NCBI GenBank assembly: GCA_013297625.1 | Contig: JAAFHT010000003.1 | Coordinates: forward strand, 1-64,000 | DNA from: Actinomycetota bacterium | GTDB taxonomy: Bacteria > Actinomycetota > Actinomycetes > Actinomycetales > Microbacteriaceae | DNA: 64,000 nt | Direction: 5' to 3' | Shown: in pieces, positions 9,221-18,260 of the stretch | Position numbering within the stretch: the first letter of the stretch is position 1 | Layout of the letters: each line of letters begins with the position of its first letter | Notes under the pieces: generated by a model | Databases searched by the model: none | Seen by the model: the letters and a program-made list of their open reading frames with translations, nothing else | Told to the model about the DNA's origin: nothing | Made by a program: the position numbers and the translations under genes

Positions 9221-9849
9221 AGTTCGATCCTCCGGTCGCAGCGGGCGACGAGCGCGGGGTCGTGGGTGACGACAATGACCGTGGCACCCGAGTGCGCTTG
9301 GGCGTGGAAGGCGTCGACCACGATGTCGGCCGAGGCCGGGTCAAGGTTGCCCGTGGGTTCGTCGGCGAGCAGGATGCGCGGGTCGTTCAGCAGCGCCCGG
9401 CACAGCGCGATGCGTTGCGCTTGACCCCCGGATACTTGCCCGGGTTTCGCGCTCGCGCGCAGCTCCACCCCGAACTGCGCCATCAGCTCGCGGGCGCGGC
9501 CCTGGGCCTCAGCGCGCGGCTCGCCCCGATAGAGGGCGGTCTCGACCACGTTGTCGATGACGGTGCGGGTGGGGTCGAGCGCGGCATCCTGAAACACGAA
9601 CCCGAACAGCGAGGCGCGCAGGTGCGCTCGTCGCGCGTCGCCGAGGCCGGCGACGCTGTCGCCCTCGATGAGCACCTCGCCATCTCCCGGCTTAAGCATG
9701 AGGCCCAGCAGGTAGAGCAGCGTCGACTTGCCGCGACCAGAGGGCCCGGTGACGGCGACAACTTCACCGGCGTCGAAGCGCGCAGACCAATCGGTGAGGA
9801 TGGGCGCGTCGCGGTCGTAGCCGAACGTGATGCCGCGCGCCTCAATCAC
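9217..9849 (-). CDS. ABC transporter ATP-binding protein (LolD/MacB-like)
   Basis: VIEARGITFGYDRDAPILTDW..., Walker A GPSGRGKST, signature VSGGQAQR, LLADEPTGNLD. Confidence 0.93.
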   Translation of the reverse strand: MIEARGITFGYDRDAPILTDWSARFDAGEVVAVTGPSGRGKSTLLYLLGLMLKPGDGEVLIEGDSVAGLGDARRAHLRASLFGFVFQDAALDPTRTVIDNVVETALYRGEPRAEAQGRARELMAQFGVELRASAKPGQVSGGQAQRIALCRALLNDPRILLADEPTGNLDPASADIVVDAFHAQAHSGATVIVVTHDPALVARCDRRIEL

Positions 9850-9851
9850 GC

Positions 9852-10961
9852 TCAGCCCTCGGTGGCGGGAACGCGCACGCGAGTGCCTGCGTCTACGCCC
9901 TCGATGATCGAGAGGCCGCGGGCGCTCGTGACCACGGTCACCGGATACTCGATGCCCTCGCCGTCGATCACGACGATCGACCCGTCGGCCTTCGACAACA
10001 GGGCGGCGCTCGGCACCGTGAGGCCCGTGACGCTTTCGACGATGACGATGCGCGAGGTCAAGAACGACTGACCGGTGACGGGCACTTGCGCGCACTCGTC
10101 GGCGCACACCGCGGCGTCGTCGGCGCCGGAGAGCAGCACGCGGATTCCGTTGTTCTCATCGGTCACCCGATCGACCACGAACCCTTCCCAGGCCGAACCC
10201 TCGGGGCTCGTGATCTCGACGCGGGTGCCGGTGGGCATGAGTGCCGCTTGCGCATCGGTCACGGGCACGAAGAAGGAGGGGGATGCGCCGAGGCCCTGCA
10301 CGACGGCCTCGCCTCCGCTGAGCGATGCGCCTCGAGTGACAAGTTTGGTGTCGAGAGCGACCCGGGTGGGCAGGGTGGGCACGTAGATGATGTCGCCCGC
10401 CTGCACGACGCCGTCTGGCGGCTGACCGAGCGACTTCTGCCAGGCCCGCACCGCGGCCGTGGTCGACCATCGAAACTGACCATCGACCGCGCCGCTGTAG
10501 TGGCCGAGAGCGGTCAGCAGCTGCTGCAGCTGCACGACGTCTTGCCCGGAGACACCGCTCGACAGTGAACGGAACGCCGGAATCGCACCTTGCCCGACGA
10601 CGACGGGCCGCAAGTTCACCGAGTAGAGCGTCGTGCCAGACGTGACTTCGGCGCCCGCGGCGATGTCGACGGTCGTGACGGTGCCGCCCGCGAGGTTCGA
10701 GCCGACCGGGGCGGGAGTCCACTCCGCCACGGTGTTGAGCATGATGCTCGACCCGACCTCACCCGTGACGACTTCGGCGGTAGTGAACTCGGTGGAGGCG
10801 AGAACGTCTTGCGGCGGTGTGAGCACCGTGGCGGATGCCCAGCCGATCGCCGCGCCCGCGACGAGCACTCCCGCGCCGATCGCCAGTGGTCGAACCCATC
10901 GGCGCGGTGCTCGCTCCACGTCGCTCATGTCGCTCCCGTCTGGTTCGACGTGAGCCTTCAC
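9852..10961 (-). CDS. Periplasmic-adaptor-like protein with peptidoglycan-binding domain
   Basis: N-terminal TM; PG_binding_1-like VSGQDVVQLQQLLTALGHYSGAVDGQFRWSTTAAVRAWQKSLG; adjacent to ABC ATPase/permease. Confidence 0.82.
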   Translation of the reverse strand: MKAHVEPDGSDMSDVERAPRRWVRPLAIGAGVLVAGAAIGWASATVLTPPQDVLASTEFTTAEVVTGEVGSSIMLNTVAEWTPAPVGSNLAGGTVTTVDIAAGAEVTSGTTLYSVNLRPVVVGQGAIPAFRSLSSGVSGQDVVQLQQLLTALGHYSGAVDGQFRWSTTAAVRAWQKSLGQPPDGVVQAGDIIYVPTLPTRVALDTKLVTRGASLSGGEAVVQGLGASPSFFVPVTDAQAALMPTGTRVEITSPEGSAWEGFVVDRVTDENNGIRVLLSGADDAAVCADECAQVPVTGQSFLTSRIVIVESVTGLTVPSAALLSKADGSIVVIDGEGIEYPVTVVTSARGLSIIEGVDAGTRVRVPATEG

Positions 10962-11039
10962 CCACTGTCGAGAGTTGATGCGTGCTTAGCTTAGGCGTCC
11001 GGGGGGCACTGGCTCCGGCGCGGAGAGGAGAACGCACGG

Positions 11040-11678
11040 ATGAAAGTGTTCTCCGCGAGCTTGTCGCTGACGTCGGCGTTGCTGCTGACGGTGGCATTGG
11101 CCGGATGCTCCAACGATGTTCGGCCGCCCGAACTGCCCGACTACTCCCCTGCAGACCTCGACGCGCAGACGGCGGCAGACAACCAGCGAGCGCTCGATGC
11201 CCTCCTTAGTGACTTTCCTGACGCCGAGGTGCCCGAGGTCGACTAGGTGCGGCTCGTCACGCTCGAAGAGTGGCCCTTCGCTATCGCCGAGTGCCTGAAC
11301 GCTCAAGGCTTCGTCGCGACGGCAGTAGACGGGGGCTTGAGCTCGGCGGCGCCCACCGGCTAAGAGATGCCCTACGCGATCGCGTACTACGTCTGCTCGG
11401 TTGAGTACCCGATCAACCCGCGCCAGATGGTGCCTCTGGTCGAGGACCAGATCAGGTACCTCTACGACTACTACACGACTCTCATGACTCCGTGCCTCGA
11501 GGCGGAAGGCTAAGAGGTGCCGGAACCGCCGAGCCGGCAGACGTTCGTGTCGACGTATGGTCAGCCCGGATCCTGGGCGCCCTACACACTCGTGGCCGAA
11601 GCGGTGAGCTCGCAGGAGGAGTGGGACAGGATCAACCGACAGTGCACTCAGACACCGGCGGAGTTGTACGGCGGTTGA
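11040..11678 (+). pseudogene. Lipoprotein gene with three in-frame stop codons and no frameshift
   Basis: MKVFSASLSLTSALLLTVALAGCSN...EVD*VRLVTLEEWPFAIAECLNAQG...PTG*EMPYAIAYYVCSVEYPINP...LEAEG*EVPEPPSRQTFVSTYGQPGSWAPYTLV...; one frame throughout, stops TAG 11244, TAA 11361, TAA 11511; colinear with the 7432-8084 product. Confidence 0.85.
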
Positions 11679-11684
11679 CCTCCG

Positions 11685-11735
11685 TTAGCCGCTGAGCTGC
11701 CCGCGGATGCGCTGCACCGAGATCGGGCCCTGCGT
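11685..11735 (-). pseudogene. Remnant of a second hrpA 3' end
   Basis: Reverse strand reads QGPISVQRIRGQLSG*; hrpA itself ends QSPISVQRIRKQLRG*. Shared block CTGCACCGAGATCGGG. Confidence 0.8.
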
Positions 11736-11895
11736 CTTTCGGTGGGCCTGGCGGGGCTCGTGGTGGCATCTGCGGATGACTCAATTCTGAGTCGTGGGTT
11801 ACGGTCGCTAACGACGCAGAATTCGCTGGGTCGGTAGGCCCACTGCCCGGCGTGGAAGTGTTTCCCTGCTTTCGAATCCGACCGCTGAGTGAGGG

Positions 11896-11924
11896 TTGAC
11901 GGAACGTCCTGTCTATCGTAAAGT
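11896..11924 (+). promoter_or_regulatory. Sigma70-like promoter
   Basis: TTGACG - 17 bp - TAAAGT, about 50 bp upstream of ATG 11976. Confidence 0.5.
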
Positions 11925-11975
11925 TGAGTAAAGATAACCATTCTGCGCCAGTCTCTTCAGCGATAGGAGCAAATC

Positions 11976-12299
11976 ATGCGAGCAGTTAACAAGCGAGTGC
12001 TTAGTTCGGTATGCGCGCTAAGCCTAGGGGCCGCAATTCTTCTGATTGGCGCTACGCCTGCGAACGCTGACGCGAGTGGATCCAAGTACTGCAGCGGTTC
12101 CGCCTTCCCTACTCTCTTCACCTACTCGACGGCACAGGTGCAACACATCCACCAGAATGCCAACCGCGCTGGAGATCGAAGCTCGCGCTTTTCGCCTCCT
12201 GGTCCCACCAACTTCACTACACGGGCGGCATGGAATTCTGACCTGTGGTACGTGAGCGGTACCGACGTTGCGGCATATCGGTCGGTCTATTGCTCTTGA
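11976..12299 (+). CDS. Small secreted protein of unknown function
   Basis: 107 aa with Sec signal peptide (LSLGAAILLIGATPANA) and two Cys in the mature part; promoter and RBS-like GGAG upstream. Confidence 0.7.
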   Translation: MRAVNKRVLSSVCALSLGAAILLIGATPANADASGSKYCSGSAFPTLFTYSTAQVQHIHQNANRAGDRSSRFSPPGPTNFTTRAAWNSDLWYVSGTDVAAYRSVYCS

Positions 12300-12337
12300 C
12301 TGGTTCTTCGCCTCGACGTGAGAAATCGGTTCAACGT

Positions 12338-12868
12338 TTGGCGGGATACGCGGCTCAGATAGCTCTTCTCGCCATCGCCCTTTCCGCGTGCACTACTGTG
12401 ACGGATCCGCTTGAGCTGGAGTATCAGAATCTCGATCTGAACGACCTAGCTGCGAACGCACGTGAGGTTGTGGACTGCGTCAGGGACGCAACAGGCTACG
12501 AAGTGACCGCAGGCTCTGACGGCAGCGTGGGTTACACGTCTGAGCAAGTCCCTGTTGAGCAGGCAAACATCGTTGACGCTGCAATTCCTGCTTGCTTCGA
12601 ACAACTTGGGTTCATCTCTTCCGGTCCGTTGAGCGTTGAGCAGCTCAAACGCCTATATCGTTTGCAGATCATCGCAAAGGAATGCCTGGCAAGTGAGGGG
12701 TTTAGTACGTCGGATACCCCTTCCGAGCAGGTCTTCATCGACACGTGGAACACTCCAAATCTTTGGGCTCCATGGGCAGAGATGGGTCGATACGAGCTGA
12801 CCGTTCAAGAATTCCAAGATCTCCTAAGCACCTGCCCCGACCCTGCTTCATTCCCGCCTGAGGAGTGA
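12338..12868 (+). CDS. Lipoprotein, intact third member of the 7432/11040 family
   Basis: AAQIALLAIALSACTT lipobox; CVRDATGYEV..., KECLASEGF, PSEQVFIDTW...LWAPWAEMG, LLSTCPDP have the same order and spacing as the other two. Start (TTG) uncertain. Confidence 0.7.
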   Translation: MAGYAAQIALLAIALSACTTVTDPLELEYQNLDLNDLAANAREVVDCVRDATGYEVTAGSDGSVGYTSEQVPVEQANIVDAAIPACFEQLGFISSGPLSVEQLKRLYRLQIIAKECLASEGFSTSDTPSEQVFIDTWNTPNLWAPWAEMGRYELTVQEFQDLLSTCPDPASFPPEE

Positions 12869-13002
12869 ACAGTCCCGCGTCCAGGAGAAGACGTTGACAC
12901 CCTGAGCCTGAAATGCCTTGCGTCGCTGGCGCTGACCGTCCCGTGGGCTCGGGGTTCACGACCTGCCGAAGCCCGAAACTTCACTCTATGGTCGATCGGC
13001 GG

Positions 13003-16000
13003 CTACCCTCTGAGTTGCTTGCGGATCCGCTGCACCGAGATCGGGCTCTGCGCGCCGAGCGGCTGCGCGAAGAGCGAGAGGCGCAGCTCCTCGAGCATCC
13101 AGCGGGCCTCGCGGATGCGGGGCTCGGGGTCAGCGCTGAGCGGCAGCGTGCCGCCCGCCGCGGTGTAGAGCTCGACGGCTTGTTGCACCTCGAGCATCCA
13201 GGCGCGGTCGCGGCCGAGGTTGTCGGCGAGGCGTTCGACGCGGTGGATGATGCCGCGCAGGTAGATGACGAGCCGGGGGAGGCGAGCGAGGCCCGTGCGT
13301 CCGATGAATCCGTCGTGCACGAGCGCGTTGAGTTGTTCGCGCGCGTCAGCGAGGGGGGCCATCAACTGCAGACTCGAGCTGCGCGCGATGAGCACGTCGA
13401 CCTCGCGCGCCGCCGCCAGCACGGCCGCGGTCGTCGCGACGATACCAAACAAGCGGTCGGGCAGGCCGGCGTTGACGCGGTCGCGCAGAGACTCGAAGGA
13501 AGCGCGATTCCACGGAAGGGCATCCGGAGTGTCAGAGAGTTCTTCGTCGATCACGGCACGCAACGCATCGTCGATGAGCGCGGCGGTCGAGCGGTAGGGC
13601 GACGCGCCGAGGCTGAGCTTCTCGGCACTCGTGAGGTGCTCTTGGATGTACGCGAGCGGTGACGGAACCCCCAGCTGCACGAGCCGGCGAACTCCCGCAC
13701 GGTGCGCGGCCACCTGGTCGGCGACCGAGGTCTGCAGTCGGATCGCGACCGAGCTGCCCTCGTCGACGAGCGCGGGGTAGGCGCGAATCGTGGTGTCGCC
13801 GCGGCGCATGTCGAGCTGCCGGGGCAGGGTGCCGCCACCGCCGTCGCCGCCCGACCCCTTGCCGATGGTGTCGTCCCAGGCCGTGATGCCACCGCGCTCG
13901 ATCGGGCTCTTCGCCGCGGCCGTCGCCACGCGAGCGACCGAGTCGCGACCGCGCTCGCGCAACTTCTGCTGCAGTGCCGTGAGGTCGGTGCCGCGCGCAA
14001 GCTTGCTGCCGCGCTCGTCGACGACCGCGTAGCCCATGCGCAAGTGCGGGGGCAGCCGGTCGAGGTCGAAGTCGTCGGGCTCGACGGGCGTGTAGGTCTG
14101 GCGGCGAATCTCGGTGGCGAGAAACTCGGTGATCGAGAGCTCGCGCAGGTCGGCTCCGGGTGGCACGGCGGCGAGCAGCTTCGCGGCCCAGTCGGCGGCG
14201 GGCACGACGTTGCGGCGAATGGCCTTTGGCAGCGTCTTGAGCAGGGCAGTCACGAGCTCGAGCCGCAAGCCCGGAACGAGCCAGTCGAACCCCGCCGTGT
14301 CGAGCCGGGGCAGCAGCGGCAGCGGCACGGTGACGGTGACGCCGTCGTCGGCGGCACCGGGCTCGAAGCGGTATCCGACACTGAGCGTCTGATCGCCCAG
14401 CGTGAGCCGCGTCGGGTACGAACCGTCGTCGGCCGGCAGCTGCTCGGCCTCGACGAGGTCGTCGCGCGTGAGGGTGAGGGCTTCGGGATGCTGCTTCAGG
14501 GCATCCCGCCACCACCGCTCGAAGCGGCGCACGTCGGTGACGTCGGCGGGAATGCGGTGCTCGAAGAACTCCACGATTTTCTCGTCGTCGAGCAAGATGT
14601 CGCGGCGGCGGCTGCGTTCTTCGAGCTGCTCGAGCTCGCGGCGCACGCGCGCGTTGTCGCGCAGAAACGCGGTGAAGCGCTTGTCGAGTCGGGAGGTATC
14701 CCACTCGCCCTCGACGAGCGCGTGGCGAATGAACAGCTCACGCGCGAGGGCCGGATCGATGCGGCTCAGTTGCGCGCGCCGCCGCGGGATGATCGGCACC
14801 CCGAACAGCGTCACCTTCTCGTCAACCACCGCAGCGCCTTGGCGTTTCTCCCAGCGCGGCTCGCTGTGCGAGCGCTTGGCGAGCTCGCCCGCGAGGGGCT
14901 CAGCCCACGCCGGGTCGATGACCGCGACGTTGCGCGCAAACAGTCGACTGGTCTCGACGAGCTCGGCGGCCATGACGGCGTCGGGCTGCTTCTTCGCGAG
15001 TCCGGAGCCCGGGTAGAGCACGAAGCGGCGCTGGCGTGCGCCGAGGTAGTCGCGCTTCGCGGCGTCTTTCAGGCCGATGTGACTGAGGAGGCCGGAGAGG
15101 ATCGCCTTGTGGATGGCCGTGGCGTCGGCGCCGCTCTCGCCATCGGAGGCGTGCTTGCCGACGCCTTTGGTCTGTCTCCTGATCTGCCTTTCGACGTCGG
15201 CCCACTCGCGAATGCGCAGGTAGTTGAGAAACTCGCTGCGCACCTCCTTGCGGAACTGGTTGCCGCTGAGCTCTTTCTGCCGGCGCTGCAGGTGGTTCCA
15301 GAGGTTGAGCAGCGTGATGAAGTCGCTCGTCGGGTCGCGGAACCGATTGTGCAGCTGATCGGCTCGCTCGCGCTTCTCGACCGGTCGTTCACGCGGGTCT
15401 TGGATGCTCAGCCCCGCGACAATCGCAATGACCTCCCGCGCGACCCCGAGCTTCTGGGCCTCGACGACCATGCGCGCGTAGCGCGGGTCAAGCGGCAGTT
15501 GGGCGATCTCGCGGCCGACGCGCGTGATGCGGTGCGCGCCACGCTGCTCGCCGCTGCCGCCCGCTGCTCGTTCTACAGCGCCAAGCTCCAGGAGCAGGTC
15601 GAGCCCATCGGCGATGCCGCGCTTATCGGGCGGCTGAAGAAACGGAAAGCTCTCGATGTCGCCGAGACCGAGCGAGATCATCTGCAGAATGACGGCCGCG
15701 AGGTTGGTGCGAAGAATCTCGGGGTCGGTGTACTCGGGCCGCTTCGTGTAGTCGAGCTCGCTGTAGAGCCGAATCGCGATGCCGTCGCTCGTGCGCCCCG
15801 AGCGACCCGACCGCTGGTTGGCGCTCGCCTGTGAGATCGGCTCGATCGGCAGCCGCTGAACCTTCGAGCGCGCGCTGTAGCGGCTGATGCGAGCAGTACC
15901 CGTGTCGACGACGTACCGAATGCCCGGCACGGTCAGGCTCGTCTCAGCAACGTTGGTCGCCAGAACAATCCGCCGACGGATGCCTGCGGGCGCCCGCTCG

Positions 16001-16959
16001 AACACCCGGTGCTGCTCGGCCGCACTCAGCCGGCCATACAGCGGAAGCACCTCGGTGCCCGCGCCGCGCAGCCCCTGGCGCGCGAGGTGCCCGGTGAGGG
16101 CATCCGCCGCGTCACGAATCTCGTTCTCGCCGCTGAAGAACACCAGCACGTCGCCGTCGCCTTCGCGGCCGAGCTCGTCGACCGCGGCGATGACGCCCTC
16201 GATCATGTCGATGGCCTCGCCGGGGGTCGACGGGCCGTCGGCCTCATCATCGTCGGGGTCGGTGAGGTTCTCCGTGTCGGCCCCGTCAGGGACGAGCGGC
16301 CGGTAGCGCACCTCGACCGGGAACGTGCGCCCGCTCACTTCGATGATCGGCGCGGGTGTGCCCTGCGCATCCACGAAGTGCTTCGCGAAGCTCTCGGGGT
16401 CGATCGTGGCGGAGGTGATGATGAGCTTGAGTTCGGGGCGGCGGGGGAGCAGCTGCTTGAGGTATCCGAGCAAGAAGTCGATCGTGAGGCTGCGCTCGTG
16501 GGCTTCGTCGATGATGATCGCGTCGTAGTTTTTGAGCTCGCGGTCACCCCGAAGCGCCGCGAGCAAGATGCCGTCGGTCATGAGCGTGACGCGCGTGTTC
16601 TTGCTCACCTGGTCGGTGAAGCGCACCTTGTAGCCGACGAGCCCGCCCAGCTCGGAGCCGAGTTCTTCGGCGACGCGCTCAGCGATCGTGCGCGCGGCGA
16701 TGCGCCGCGGCTGCGTGTGCGCGATGCTCGCGCGCCCGAGCTCGAGCAAAATCTTCGGCAGCTGCGTCGTCTTGCCCGACCCCGTCTCGCCCGCGACGAT
16801 GACGACCTGGTTGTCACGAATGGCGGCGGCGATGTCGTCGCGTCGCTGCGACACCGGCAGGTCGGGCGGGTAGTGGATGCGCAGCGTCTCGCGTTCGCGT
16901 TCCGCAGTCGCCGACGGCGCCGACGTATCGGCTGGTGGGGTCTCGGCGGGCAGAGTCAT
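13003..16959 (-). CDS. hrpA: ATP-dependent RNA helicase HrpA
   Basis: 1318 aa DEAH helicase: GETGSGKTTQLPKI, DEAHERS, SATID, QRSGRSGR, long HrpA C-terminal domain. Confidence 0.96.
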   Translation of the reverse strand: MTLPAETPPADTSAPSATAERERETLRIHYPPDLPVSQRRDDIAAAIRDNQVVIVAGETGSGKTTQLPKILLELGRASIAHTQPRRIAARTIAERVAEELGSELGGLVGYKVRFTDQVSKNTRVTLMTDGILLAALRGDRELKNYDAIIIDEAHERSLTIDFLLGYLKQLLPRRPELKLIITSATIDPESFAKHFVDAQGTPAPIIEVSGRTFPVEVRYRPLVPDGADTENLTDPDDDEADGPSTPGEAIDMIEGVIAAVDELGREGDGDVLVFFSGENEIRDAADALTGHLARQGLRGAGTEVLPLYGRLSAAEQHRVFERAPAGIRRRIVLATNVAETSLTVPGIRYVVDTGTARISRYSARSKVQRLPIEPISQASANQRSGRSGRTSDGIAIRLYSELDYTKRPEYTDPEILRTNLAAVILQMISLGLGDIESFPFLQPPDKRGIADGLDLLLELGAVERAAGGSGEQRGAHRITRVGREIAQLPLDPRYARMVVEAQKLGVAREVIAIVAGLSIQDPRERPVEKRERADQLHNRFRDPTSDFITLLNLWNHLQRRQKELSGNQFRKEVRSEFLNYLRIREWADVERQIRRQTKGVGKHASDGESGADATAIHKAILSGLLSHIGLKDAAKRDYLGARQRRFVLYPGSGLAKKQPDAVMAAELVETSRLFARNVAVIDPAWAEPLAGELAKRSHSEPRWEKRQGAAVVDEKVTLFGVPIIPRRRAQLSRIDPALARELFIRHALVEGEWDTSRLDKRFTAFLRDNARVRRELEQLEERSRRRDILLDDEKIVEFFEHRIPADVTDVRRFERWWRDALKQHPEALTLTRDDLVEAEQLPADDGSYPTRLTLGDQTLSVGYRFEPGAADDGVTVTVPLPLLPRLDTAGFDWLVPGLRLELVTALLKTLPKAIRRNVVPAADWAAKLLAAVPPGADLRELSITEFLATEIRRQTYTPVEPDDFDLDRLPPHLRMGYAVVDERGSKLARGTDLTALQQKLRERGRDSVARVATAAAKSPIERGGITAWDDTIGKGSGGDGGGGTLPRQLDMRRGDTTIRAYPALVDEGSSVAIRLQTSVADQVAAHRAGVRRLVQLGVPSPLAYIQEHLTSAEKLSLGASPYRSTAALIDDALRAVIDEELSDTPDALPWNRASFESLRDRVNAGLPDRLFGIVATTAAVLAAAREVDVLIARSSSLQLMAPLADAREQLNALVHDGFIGRTGLARLPRLVIYLRGIIHRVERLADNLGRDRAWMLEVQQAVELYTAAGGTLPLSADPEPRIREARWMLEELRLSLFAQPLGAQSPISVQRIRKQLRG

Positions 16960-17054
16960 GAGCCTTCCAGTCTAGAGTCGCGACCCCCTCGCCGCCCCAC
17001 CCGCTGTCCGGCCCTCCACATCCCAGCGACGCCACCGGCACCCCCACTCTTCTT

Positions 17055-17090
17055 GTGTGAAACCGCCTTGACGTCAATACGGCTTCACAC
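17055..17090. promoter_or_regulatory. 36-bp dyad operator upstream of ArsR-type regulator
   Basis: GTGTGAAACCG-cct-TGACGTCA-ata-CGGCTTCACAC; 10/11 arm match centred on TGACGTCA, 7 bp before ATG 17098. Confidence 0.65.
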
Positions 17091-17097
17091 TCGCCGA

Positions 17098-17496
17098 ATG
17101 CATTTGCTGTATCTGTTGGGGCATCCGATTCGGTGGCGCATCGTTGAGATTCTGGCGAGCGGCGAGCACACGGCGGGTGAGCTGTGTCAGGCGATCGTCG
17201 CCGAGCGTCGCGTCGAGAGAACCGCCGTGTCGTATCACTTGAGGGTGCTCACCGAGGCAGAGATCATTTCCGCGCGCCCGTCGTGGTCGTCGATCGTCTA
17301 CCGGATGCACCCCCGACTCATCGGGGCACTCTCGCTCATCACGCAAGGCCTCATTGAGAAGCGTGATGGCGCGCGGTACGACGACATCGTCCTGCGGGAT
17401 GACGTCGACACGATCCATGAGCGCTTGTTGCGGCCAGACGCCCGCCTGCTCGATTGCTGGTGTATACGAAAGATCAGCGTGATCCGCAATATCTAG
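17098..17496 (+). CDS. ArsR-family HTH transcriptional regulator
   Basis: MHLLYLLGHPIRWRIVEILASGEHTAGELCQAIVAERRVERTAVSYHLRVLTEAEII. Confidence 0.8.
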   Translation: MHLLYLLGHPIRWRIVEILASGEHTAGELCQAIVAERRVERTAVSYHLRVLTEAEIISARPSWSSIVYRMHPRLIGALSLITQGLIEKRDGARYDDIVLRDDVDTIHERLLRPDARLLDCWCIRKISVIRNI

Positions 17497-17510
17497 CGAA
17501 GAAGGCACCC

Positions 17511-17522
17511 AATGTATACATT
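17511..17522. promoter_or_regulatory. GntR-type operator candidate
   Basis: Perfect palindrome AATGTATACATT just upstream of the GntR gene; second half-like TGTATACG at 17461. Confidence 0.5.
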
Positions 17523-17528
17523 AGGAAG

Positions 17529-18260
17529 ATGACGGTGGATGCGGCGGTGCGGTTAGAAGCGTCGCCGTCGGCGCGCACAGCCGCTGACCGTGCGTTCGAC
17601 GCTTTGCGAGCGGAGATCGTTGAGGGCGAGCTCGCCGCCGGCGCCCCGCTGACGGAGGTCGAGCAGGCGAGCCGGCTTGGAGTCAGTCGCACTCCTGTGC
17701 GCGAAGCCTTCGCGCGGCTCATCGCCGCGGGGCTCGCGACCGAGCGCGGTCCGCGCACTCTCGTCGTGAGCGACATCGAGCCCGACGACGTCACGGCCCT
17801 CTTCGAGCTGCGCACGGCCCTCGACGAGCAGGCCGCGCGAATCGCCGCGCGTGTGTGCGCCGCGGCAGGTGCAGGCGAGCGCTTCGCCGAGCTCGCAACC
17901 CGATTCGCGGCGGTCGACCGTGCGGCGCTTGCCGCGGACGACCCGCAGCGCCACGCCTACTACGCCCTCGTCGCCGAGTTCGACGCGGCGCTCGACGAGA
18001 GCCTGAGCGGCAGTCCGTACCTGGGCGCTGCAATCCAGAGCACGCGCGTGCACCTTGCTCGCGTGCGACGCCTCGCTCGCGCCGACGACCAACGCCTCGC
18101 GCAGAGTGCCGCGGAACACGCAGCCATCGCCCGCGCCATCGCTGACGGCGACCCCGAACGCGCGGCCGCCGCGACTCGGTTGCACCTGCACGAAGCCCTC
18201 ACGAGCATCCACGCCCACCTGCCGCGCAGCGGCGATGACCGCACCCAGGAGAAAAAATGA
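17529..18260 (+). CDS. GntR-family regulator (FCD type), likely prp regulator
   Basis: [47 protein letters not shown]-terminal FCD-like; first gene of prp cluster. Confidence 0.88.
   Translation: MTVDAAVRLEASPSARTAADRAFDALRAEIVEGELAAGAPLTEVEQASRLGVSRTPVREAFARLIAAGLATERGPRTLVVSDIEPDDVTALFELRTALDEQAARIAARVCAAAGAGERFAELATRFAAVDRAALAADDPQRHAYYALVAEFDAALDESLSGSPYLGAAIQSTRVHLARVRRLARADDQRLAQSAAEHAAIARAIADGDPERAAAATRLHLHEALTSIHAHLPRSGDDRTQEKK

Noticed and set aside
11976-12299. Bacteriocin of the lactococcin 972 type
   Set aside because: Size and signal peptide fit, but I see no family-specific motif and no dedicated immunity/ABC genes next to it.
13702-15834. 710-aa + strand ORF opposite hrpA
   Set aside because: Antisense mirror of hrpA with biased composition and no recognisable motif.
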